The notes under the pieces are model-generated. The model saw only the letters and a list, made by a program, of their open reading frames with translations, ran no database searches and was not told the origin of the DNA. The position numbers were made by a program, and so were the translations under genes. From the NCBI GenBank assembly GCA_002714485.1, contig PAXM01000056.1:3609-19567 (forward strand): a DNA stretch of 15,959 nucleotides. Reading direction: 5' to 3'. Positions 7,896-14,129 of this stretch are shown piece by piece. Each line of letters opens with the position of its first letter. The stretch's first letter is position 1. This stretch comes from Acidimicrobiaceae bacterium (GTDB taxonomy: Bacteria > Actinomycetota > Acidimicrobiia > Acidimicrobiales > MedAcidi-G1).

Positions 7896-8018
7896 GGTTT
7901 CCCCCTCGGATCGGCGACGCATTATCGCTCAGGAAAATCTAGTCGGACGGCCTCTCCGCAGGGCTAGTTGTCTGTCAGTTTCGTTTCCGTAAGACGCGGA
8001 GTCGCCAACAGTCGGACA
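7896..8018. promoter_or_regulatory. Divergent intergenic region between amidohydrolase 1 and P450 B
   Basis: These 123 bases separate the two divergent starts and must hold promoters for both units unless P450 B uses an earlier start. On the minus strand GATAAT at 7921-7926 matches five of six -10 bases and would give a leader of about 20 bases to ATG 7895; no good -35 is seen. On the plus strand TTGTCT (7968-7973) and TAAGAC (7990-7995) are 16 bases apart, a weak match. No clear operator palindrome is visible. Confidence 0.4.
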
Positions 8019-9299
8019 ATGCGGAACAATACGTCCGTGGAATCGGTCAACGAAACAGTCGATATCGACCACCAACACCCAGACTTCATCGCTAATCGAC
8101 ATGAGCGGTACGGCGATCTGAGGGCCCGGTGTCCCGTTGCCTATAACACTGCCTACGGGGGCTTCTGGCTTGTCACCGACTACGAGTCGGTCGCAGCAGT
8201 GGCTCGTGACAACGAAACCTTCGCCCACCGATTCGACCCCAAAGCCGACGACGGGATCTCCTACCAGGGCATCTGCGGGATTCCCCGACCAAAGGGAACT
8301 CCACGGATGGGTGTATCGGAGATCGACGGACCCGACCACGCTGATCTTCGACGAGTTCTAAACCCGCACATGAGTCCTCGGCGGGTCCAGCAATTGCGCC
8401 CTCGCATGGAGGAGATCTCGACATGGTTTCTCGATGAGGTGATTGAAGCAGGCCGGGCTGACCTGGTTCTCGACTACGCCACCCCAGTGCCAGCAGTTCT
8501 AACCCTGGAGTCGATGGGCATGCCCGCCGAGAACTGGGATTACTACGCCGAGTTCTTTCACGCCTCGGCCTCCTATGAACGCACCGACCCGAAATACATT
8601 GCGGCCGTCGCCCGCTGGCAGGACATGTGGGATGAGCTAGTGGGATTCGCTCGCTTCCGTCGGCGAAACCCATCGGACGACATCACCACCACCCTCGTGA
8701 CCTGCGAGGTCGCTGGAAGACCTCTCACTGACTCCGAAGTCGGCGGGGTCATGTGGAACCTGGTGGCTGGTGGCCTAGACACCACCACATCACTCGTTTC
8801 ATGGGGACTGCACCATCTGGGCACCGTGCCGGATGTCCGGGGCCGGCTTCTAGACGATCCGACGTTGGTGCCGGGTGCCGTTGAGGAGTTTCTCCGGTTC
8901 TACAGCCCCAGTGAGACCCTCACCCGCACGGCGACCCGGGATGTGGAACTGGGGGGGAGGCGGATAGCGCGTGGCGACGTCGTGATGATCAGTTGGGTTT
9001 CGGCCAACCACGATCCTGAAGTTTTTGAACAAGCAGACGAGGTCGTTATCGATCGGTCCGTCAACCGGCATCTTGCCTTTGGCCTCGGTGGCCACCGATG
9101 CATTGGTGCCCAGGTTGCCCGGATGGAAGCTGAGGTCATGTTCCGTGACGTGCTCAATCGGATCCCCGACTACGTCATCGACGAGGACTCATTCCGGCCG
9201 TATCCGGGGAACCTCCTGATGACTGGTGTGGTCTCCATGCCGGTGGTCTTCACACCAGGCCGGAGACATGGTGGAACCAGTCCCCTAGATGGGCCATAG
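8019..9299 (+). CDS. Cytochrome P450 (P450 B)
   Basis: A 426-residue bacterial cytochrome P450, clearly a different subfamily from P450 A. From ATG 8019, DGPDHADLRRVLNPHMSPRR (103-122) is the C-helix region, AGGLDTTTS (250-258) is the I-helix, ExxR is at 290-293 (EFLR), and the haem loop FGLGGHRCIG is at 354-363 with Cys361. There is no membrane anchor. The frame is open from TTG 7968, which would give 443 residues. Neither start has a clear ribosome binding site; I chose ATG 8019 because homology begins soon after (IDHQHPDF). It is transcribed away from the amidohydrolase run and has no ferredoxin of its own, so it may share the [3Fe-4S] ferredoxin at 5101-5295. The substrate is unknown. Confidence 0.93.
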   Translation: MRNNTSVESVNETVDIDHQHPDFIANRHERYGDLRARCPVAYNTAYGGFWLVTDYESVAAVARDNETFAHRFDPKADDGISYQGICGIPRPKGTPRMGVSEIDGPDHADLRRVLNPHMSPRRVQQLRPRMEEISTWFLDEVIEAGRADLVLDYATPVPAVLTLESMGMPAENWDYYAEFFHASASYERTDPKYIAAVARWQDMWDELVGFARFRRRNPSDDITTTLVTCEVAGRPLTDSEVGGVMWNLVAGGLDTTTSLVSWGLHHLGTVPDVRGRLLDDPTLVPGAVEEFLRFYSPSETLTRTATRDVELGGRRIARGDVVMISWVSANHDPEVFEQADEVVIDRSVNRHLAFGLGGHRCIGAQVARMEAEVMFRDVLNRIPDYVIDEDSFRPYPGNLLMTGVVSMPVVFTPGRRHGGTSPLDGP

Positions 9300-9623
9300 G
9301 GGTCCAGATGGATACCTCGCACAGAAATCCGGATTCAGGTGATTCCGGTCGTCGGATTCTTGGAATCGACTCGCCGGTCGTACGAGGGACGTGCCAAGTT
9401 TCGTCCACTTAGTACTGGTATGTCGTCAGGTCAGCCGCATCAAATCCCTCGTCGGGAAGGTGATGGCCAGTTGTCTAACAACCGATGGATCCGCGGCCAG
9501 TGGAAACTGGGTTGGGCGACTCGTCTGGTGGCCCCGGAAATCCTTGACGGGCGCTGGCCTATTTGGGCCGACCGACCTGTACCACTTGGTGGCATGGTGA
9601 TGACGCCGACCGGGAACTGCCGG
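9300..9623. other. 324-base stretch without a recognisable gene
   Basis: This lies between the convergent ends of P450 B and the glycosyltransferase. Two overlapping short plus-strand frames (9339-9665 and 9391-9600) have no recognisable motif, and one runs into the glycosyltransferase coding region. A perfect 10-base palindrome AATCCGGATT is at 9326-9335. I see no hairpin followed by T that would make a convincing terminator, and no RNA gene. It may be decayed coding sequence, which I cannot show. Confidence 0.5.
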
Positions 9624-10853
9624 CTAAGCGGTGATTCTTCGCCAGGTGAGACGGGACCCCAATAGGTGGCTGACCGGCGTGATGGCTGCTAGGGCAATGC
9701 AAAATGCCGTCAATGGTCCGAGACCGAACCAGTTCACAAGCACGTTGATAACCAGGAGGCGGCCGGCCAGCAGGGTACCCAGAGCGATCTGGACGCCGAG
9801 GAGTCGTCTGATCCGGTCCAGCGTGCTACGGGCAGCACGCCCGGCGAAGGTCCACAGGTCGTGCAGCGCCACCGTGAGCAGGATTCCTGCCTCACCGGCG
9901 ATGGCCGCCGACCGGGTCAGATTCCATCCTTGGCGATCAAAGATCCAGAGGAAGGTGACGGCGTCGGCCACCAGCGCCACCACTGTGACCAGTAGGTAGC
10001 GCATTAGTGCTCGGCTGCGGAGCGGGTGGATTCGGAGCCGCATGAGGTGTCGGAGATAGCCCACGTAGTGGCCAGCAGAGACTTTTGATTCGCCCTCCTT
10101 CCGTTCTAGAAACACGTATGGTCGTTCTACGACACGGAGTACATCGCCGCGAGCCAGTACCTCCAGGAGGATCTTGTAGCCCACCGGGTCGAGGTCGGCG
10201 GTGGCCACCACGTCACGCCGCACCAGGAAGAAGCCGCTCATCGGGTCGGTGACCCGGCCGACCGTGCCGGGCAGAAGTAGGAGACCAAGAGCCTGGGCGC
10301 CTCGAGAGAGAAGACGACGGACAGCTGACCAGTTCGAGACCCCACCACCTGGTACGTGACGGCTGGCCACGGCCACGTCGGTCCGCACGTCCATGGCGGC
10401 CATCAGGTCGGCAACCACCTCGGGTGGGTGCTGACCGTCGCCGTCTATCGCGCCGAGCACAGAGCCGCGTGCATGGGCCCACCCGCAGATTACGGCCGTG
10501 GCCAGTCCTGATGCTCCGGTCCGGCGGAGTACTCGGATCTCGGGATGCGTTCTGGCGATCTCGGCTGCTGTCGCCCAGGTTCGGTCCGGACTGTCGTCGT
10601 CGACCACGATGATCTCGAAGGTGGCGCCCATGCCAGTCAACACCTCGTGCAGGGAACGCAGCAGCCGCCCGATGTTCGCCGATTCGTTATAGGTCGGTAC
10701 GACGAGGCTGAGATGCACGGTCGGGTCGGCCAACGAGCCGATAGCCAGGGCTCGCCCGTCGATTTCTTCGACCGGCGCCCCGTCCGGATGCCCGGACGGC
10801 CCGTTGGTGTGGGCCAGTCGTCCGGAATGTGGGTCGACCGGGTTATCGGTCAC
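9624..10853 (-). CDS. GT2 glycosyltransferase (polyprenol-phosphate sugar synthase type) fused to a GtrA-like membrane domain
   Basis: A 409-residue two-domain protein. Residues about 47-275 are a GT-A fold family 2 glycosyltransferase: LVVPTYNESANI (50-61), VVDDDSPD (83-90) and DGDGQHPP (137-144) hold the nucleotide-sugar and metal aspartates, DPMSGFFLVRR (203-213) follows, then the dolichol/polyprenol-phosphate mannose synthase-like ERKEGESKVS. Residues about 282-400 have four hydrophobic segments (282-305, 317-336, 352-373, 379-400), as in GtrA-family proteins linked to lipid-linked sugar flipping. The likely role is attaching a sugar to polyprenyl phosphate at the inner membrane face and presenting it for cell-envelope glycan or glycoprotein assembly. 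The start is GTG 10853, with GGAG five bases upstream. The first 45 residues are polar and probably disordered. It stands alone on the minus strand, next to the tRNA. Confidence 0.93.
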   Translation of the reverse strand: MTDNPVDPHSGRLAHTNGPSGHPDGAPVEEIDGRALAIGSLADPTVHLSLVVPTYNESANIGRLLRSLHEVLTGMGATFEIIVVDDDSPDRTWATAAEIARTHPEIRVLRRTGASGLATAVICGWAHARGSVLGAIDGDGQHPPEVVADLMAAMDVRTDVAVASRHVPGGGVSNWSAVRRLLSRGAQALGLLLLPGTVGRVTDPMSGFFLVRRDVVATADLDPVGYKILLEVLARGDVLRVVERPYVFLERKEGESKVSAGHYVGYLRHLMRLRIHPLRSRALMRYLLVTVVALVADAVTFLWIFDRQGWNLTRSAAIAGEAGILLTVALHDLWTFAGRAARSTLDRIRRLLGVQIALGTLLAGRLLVINVLVNWFGLGPLTAFCIALAAITPVSHLLGSRLTWRRITA

Positions 10854-10946
10854 GGTCGCTCCATTGGTCGTCGCCGGGTCGCGGCCAAGGTACCGGATCG
10901 TCGCCGAGGGTGAGGGGTGAGGGACGGCGCCTGCCAGAATGCGGTC

Positions 10947-11022
10947 GGGCCGGTAGCTCAGTGGTTAGAGCAGGCGACTCATAATCGCTCGGTCGTGGGT
11001 TCGATCCCCGCCCGGCCCACCA
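10947..11022 (+). tRNA. tRNA with anticodon CAT, best read as tRNA-Ile2 (lysidine type)
   Basis: A complete 76-base cloverleaf with encoded CCA. The acceptor stem GGGCCGG (10947-10953) pairs perfectly with CCGGCCC (11012-11018), with discriminator A at 11019. The D stem is GCTC/GAGC. The anticodon stem GGCGA/TCGCT flanks loop CTCATAA, anticodon CAT at 10980-10982. The T arm is GTGGG, loop TTCGATC, CCCGC. CAT is shared by initiator Met, elongator Met and Ile2. The A72-type mismatch and GGG/CCC stem of initiators are absent. The D arm through GGTCG is nearly the same as I recall for E. coli ileX, and C4-G69 and C5-G68 match the pairs recognised by the lysidine synthetase TilS. I therefore favour Ile2, with elongator Met as the alternative. 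Confidence 0.93.
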
Positions 11023-11240
11023 GTTACATGCTTGTCGCCGCTTCTGGTGTCTGTACATGGGGAGGCGGAGGTCGACAGTGAACGTGCTGTCGTCATCGAG
11101 AGGTCACTCGGTGGAGACGTTGATCTGAGGCCGGTCGGAGTTCAGTCCGGTCTCTTTCAGAAGGAAATTGGATTAGGTCTACCTCAATGCCCTGTCTGGG
11201 CCGCCTCAGGCCCCTGTGGGAAACTTCACGAATATGAAGC

Positions 11241-11246
11241 GGGAGG
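11241..11246 (+). promoter_or_regulatory. Ribosome binding site deciding the start of the multi-pass membrane protein
   Basis: GGGAGG lies four bases before GTG 11251 and immediately precedes the first hydrophobic segment. It argues against the in-frame start at 11032, whose first 73 residues have no site and no membrane character. Confidence 0.65.
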
Positions 11247-11250
11247 TCTC

Positions 11251-12966
11251 GTGGACCTGATTCTGTTGGCGGCTCTGATCGTCCTAGTGGTGCTGTATCG
11301 CCGTCGAGGAGTGGGACGTGTCGACGTCGGGACGATGGTTCGGCGGTTCCTCGAGTATGGCTTCCTGTATGGCCTGGTGATGGTTTCGGCGATCGGGGCG
11401 ACGGGGGTCATGGGCCGGTTCCTGGGTTTAATTTCAGACAGCGATGTCGGTGGGCCAGAGGAATTGGCGCTCTGGCTCAGCCTCCTGATTGTGGCTGGTG
11501 GTGCCCTCGTCGGGTTGGGTCTCTGGCTGCGTCGGCGGTTCCGCTCGGACCCGACCGAGGTCGATGCCGCCGGTTGGTCGCTTTACCGGGCGGCAGTCGA
11601 TCTGACCGCAGTCGGATTCGTGGTAGCTGGATCGATACAGGCAATCGGTTGGCTCCTAGACGGATGGAATGTCGACACGTGGATGCTCGCCGCCGCGGTG
11701 GTCTGGGCAGCAATTGGAGTGATCCATCGTGGCCTCCCGGGCGGGTTGCCCGCGGTCACCCACCTTGTCGGTGCGACAGTGGCCCTGCTCGGGGTCTCGA
11801 TCAGCGGAGCGGTGATCCTGGAACACCTCCTGTCATGGGCCTACGACGGCGCCACTCCTGATCCGATTCGGAGCCTCGGCCTAGCTGACGGCAACCCCTG
11901 GTCCGACACGGTGGACGACGTGGCTGGGGCCATCGCGCCGATTCTGGCCTTCGGTGGCGCCTGGATCAGGTTCTGGTGGCTGAACGGTCGAACCGCTCCT
12001 CGGAGTCTGGAACGCGATGGCTACGTACTGGTGGTCGGCGTGCTTGGAGGACTAACGGCGACGCTGGTGGCAGTCAGCGGCGTGCTCCACACCTTGTTGG
12101 CCTGGGTATTGGTTGCCTCGTCGAGGGAGGGCGGAGCGGTAGCCCACTTCGACGTTCTTACTGTCTACGGCGCCCTCCTGATTGTCGGCCTTGTGCTCTG
12201 GGCGTATCACCGCAACGAGGTTCCCCATGCCTTAGAACGTCAGGCTGAAGGTCGCGACGAGGTGTCTCGACTGTACGACCACCTTGAGGCCGGGGTGGGC
12301 CTAGTGGCTTCGACCGTAGCCCTGGCCCTGCTGCTAGGGATGGTCCTCCACAAGGTCCTGCCGGCACCAGAGGACTGGGATCGGGGTGTGAGCGAGATAG
12401 CAGCCGTCGCTCTCACCGCTCTGCTGGTCGGTGGGCCGCTGTGGGTCCGGGCATGGGGTCGGATCCAGTCGTATGCCGGCGAGCTCGCCGAGGAGGCGTC
12501 GGCCGTCAGACGGATCTACCTATTCGCGGTGTTCGGCGTGACCGCCATCTGTGTCCTGGGGAGCCTAGGAACCATGGCCTTCCTCGTGTTGTTTGGCCTG
12601 CTGGACGGAGACCTTGATGTGGACAAGGTGGCCATCCTCCGGTTCCCGCTGGCAATACTCGGTGCAACGGTGGGGGTGGCGGCGTATCACGGTCGGGTGC
12701 TCCGGGATGGACTACGGGCGGTACCAGCGTCGACTCGGCTGCCTTTGCGAACCATCACCGTGGTCGGTGCCGATGTCTCCGAACTGGCCGGACGCTTGGA
12801 GGCTCTACCCGGGGTGCGGGTGATCCGATGCCTCAGGATCGGATCACCGGAGGCTGTCCCGATCGATCCTGATGCGGTGCTGGCCGAGGTCCGGGGTTCC
12901 ACCGATGATTTGCTGGTCGTGGTGGCGGTAGATGGTTTGACGGAGGTCATTCCAGTGGCTCTCTGA
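11251..12966 (+). CDS. Multi-pass membrane protein, DUF5671-like, with apparent six-fold two-helix repeat
   Basis: A 571-residue integral membrane protein with about 13 hydrophobic segments. After a first helix (1-16) I see six similar two-helix units at roughly 34-98, 110-163, 166-246, 257-322, 340-407 and 420-485. The first helix of several begins near [LI]Y, and the second often ends in a G-x-x-L/I-W or W-x-R pattern (GLGLWLRRR, GGAWIRFWW, GLVLWAYHR, GGPLWVRAW). This resembles the DUF5671 family as I remember it, whose function is unknown. Residues about 498-571 form a soluble alpha/beta tail with a short ferredoxin-like or regulatory look (TVVGADVSELAGRLEALPGV). The start GTG 11251 follows GGGAGG; the frame is open to 11032. 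The 228 bases after the tRNA hold no evident gene or strong promoter. The SRPBCC gene follows closely, so cotranscription is likely. Confidence 0.75.
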   Translation: MDLILLAALIVLVVLYRRRGVGRVDVGTMVRRFLEYGFLYGLVMVSAIGATGVMGRFLGLISDSDVGGPEELALWLSLLIVAGGALVGLGLWLRRRFRSDPTEVDAAGWSLYRAAVDLTAVGFVVAGSIQAIGWLLDGWNVDTWMLAAAVVWAAIGVIHRGLPGGLPAVTHLVGATVALLGVSISGAVILEHLLSWAYDGATPDPIRSLGLADGNPWSDTVDDVAGAIAPILAFGGAWIRFWWLNGRTAPRSLERDGYVLVVGVLGGLTATLVAVSGVLHTLLAWVLVASSREGGAVAHFDVLTVYGALLIVGLVLWAYHRNEVPHALERQAEGRDEVSRLYDHLEAGVGLVASTVALALLLGMVLHKVLPAPEDWDRGVSEIAAVALTALLVGGPLWVRAWGRIQSYAGELAEEASAVRRIYLFAVFGVTAICVLGSLGTMAFLVLFGLLDGDLDVDKVAILRFPLAILGATVGVAAYHGRVLRDGLRAVPASTRLPLRTITVVGADVSELAGRLEALPGVRVIRCLRIGSPEAVPIDPDAVLAEVRGSTDDLLVVVAVDGLTEVIPVAL

Positions 12967-12993
12967 ATGGTTGCCCCTGACAGGATGGTTCGC

Positions 12994-13455
12994 ATGGACC
13001 CCGACGTAACTGTCGTCAAGGAGGTCGCAGCGCCGGCCGAGCGGGTGTGGGCCATGGTGGCCGCGCTGGATCAGATGGGGGAGTGGTCGCCCGAAAATGA
13101 TGGGGGCCGGTGGATAGGTGACACCGTAGGACCTGAGGTCGGGGCAGTTTTCGAAGGTAGGAACCACAACGGCTGGCGCCGGTGGCGGACCCGGGTCACG
13201 GTCATCGAGTCGGAGCCACCGCGCCGGTTCACCTTCCGCCTGAGGATCGGCCCTCTGGGTGGATGCGACTGGGTTTACGAAATCGAGCCGACTGACGGAG
13301 GCTGCCGGGTGACCGAGTCATGGGTCGACAATCGCACCTGGTTCCTGAAGAAGGTCGGTTGGGCGGCGAGTGGGGTAGCTGATCGGGCCACCCACAACCG
13401 GGCCACCATGGACGCCACCCTCGACCGACTGGCGGAAGCCGCTGAGAGGGACTAG
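12994..13455 (+). CDS. SRPBCC family protein (polyketide cyclase/dehydrase-like)
   Basis: A small helix-grip protein of 153 residues (162 if started at ATG 12967). SRPBCC proteins form a hydrophobic cavity and act as lipid or polyketide binders or cyclases; the ligand here is unknown. Visible features are the opening strand VTVVKEVAAPAERVW, the segment VGAVFEGRNHN, and a C-terminal amphipathic helix (ATMDATLDRLAEAAERD). VGAxFxGRNxN recurs in the C-terminal domain of the nitroreductase fusion at 14126-15328, so the two are probably paralogous. ATG 12994 has AGGA eight bases upstream; ATG 12967 abuts the stop of the membrane protein gene (TGAATG) but has no clear site. Its stop shares the palindrome CTAG with the stop of the convergent nitroreductase gene. 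Confidence 0.87.
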   Translation: MDPDVTVVKEVAAPAERVWAMVAALDQMGEWSPENDGGRWIGDTVGPEVGAVFEGRNHNGWRRWRTRVTVIESEPPRRFTFRLRIGPLGGCDWVYEIEPTDGGCRVTESWVDNRTWFLKKVGWAASGVADRATHNRATMDATLDRLAEAAERD

Positions 13456-14129
13456 GCCTCCCACCCGTTCCATGAGGTCACTGCGTCCGCCCCGCCCTCG
13501 CGAGTCGCCGGTTGGAAGTCGGTGCCGATCGTATGGCCGACGGTGATCAGGGCTACCTGACTGACCGTCTCGTAGGGGATGTTCAGCAATGTTGACGCCT
13601 CTTCTTCGAACATGAGGTGGATGGTCGTCCAGCACGTGCCGAGCCCCCGCTCGCGCGCTCCCAGCATGAAGCTCCAAGCGCTGGGGATGATCGAAGCCAG
13701 AGATGACGTGGCGCCGAAGCCCGACCGGTCGATTCGACCCGGAAGGCAGGGGATCACCATGGCCGGTACCCGATGCATGTTCTCAGCCAGATATGCGGCA
13801 GATCGCATTACCCGCATCTGCTGGGTGCCACTCTCGGAGTTTTCGTCCGTGGCCAGGGCGGCGGCGCTTTCGGCCATCCCCACGTAACGTTCCCAGCCCT
13901 GCCGGTACAGGTCTGCTAGGCCTGCTCGCTTCTCAGGGTCGGTGACCACCACGAACCGCCAGCCCTGGCGGTTCGAGCCCGTTGGCGCCTGCACGGCGTA
14001 CTCCAGGCATTCCTTTATCAACTCGTCATCGACCGGACGATCGAGGTCGAGGCGTCTACGCACTGAACGGGTGGTGGTCAACACGTCGTGCACGGATAGT
14101 CCGAGTCTCTCGTGTGGCTGGCTACTCAT
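13452..14129 (-). CDS. Nitroreductase family protein (stand-alone)
   Basis: A 225-residue FMN-dependent nitroreductase-fold protein. The N-terminal phosphate-binding segment TTRSVRRRLDLDRPV is at 19-33, APTGSNRQGWRF at 48-59, RGLGTCWTTIHL at 161-172 and NIPYETVSQVALITVGHT near the C-terminus. Family members reduce nitro groups, quinones or enones with NAD(P)H, or are diverted to other flavin chemistry; the substrate is unknown. The start is ATG 14129, with GAAGGG about 8-10 bases upstream. The frame is open to 14339 but that part is the shadow of the fusion gene. It overlaps the fusion gene by four bases (ATGA), a sign of translational coupling. It shares TTRxVRRRLDLxRPV and RGLGxxWTTIHL with the N-terminal half of the fusion, including an 18-base identical DNA stretch (13615-13632 and 14805-14822). 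Its stop overlaps that of the convergent SRPBCC gene. Confidence 0.92.
   Translation of the reverse strand: MSSQPHERLGLSVHDVLTTTRSVRRRLDLDRPVDDELIKECLEYAVQAPTGSNRQGWRFVVVTDPEKRAGLADLYRQGWERYVGMAESAAALATDENSESGTQQMRVMRSAAYLAENMHRVPAMVIPCLPGRIDRSGFGATSSLASIIPSAWSFMLGARERGLGTCWTTIHLMFEEEASTLLNIPYETVSQVALITVGHTIGTDFQPATREGGADAVTSWNGWEA

Noticed and set aside
9339..9665. 108-residue plus-strand open frame in the gene-free stretch
   Set aside because: No recognisable motif, no convincing start signal, and it runs into the glycosyltransferase coding region.
10906..10925. Tandem GGGTGAG-like repeat upstream of the tRNA
   Set aside because: Only two short copies in purine-rich DNA; no sign of a repeat array or operator.
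10843..11058. Minus-strand open frame containing GRGSNPRPSDYESPALTTELPA-like sequence
   Set aside because: This is the well-known translation of the reverse strand of a tRNA; the tRNA at 10947-11022 explains it.
11128..11153. Imperfect hairpin AGGCCGG/CCGGTCT followed by CTTTC as a tRNA terminator
   Set aside because: The stem has a mismatch and a 12-base loop, with no true run of T; too weak to call.
11032..11250. N-terminal 73-residue extension of the membrane protein
   Set aside because: No ribosome binding site at 11032, no membrane or domain character, and a good site just before GTG 11251.
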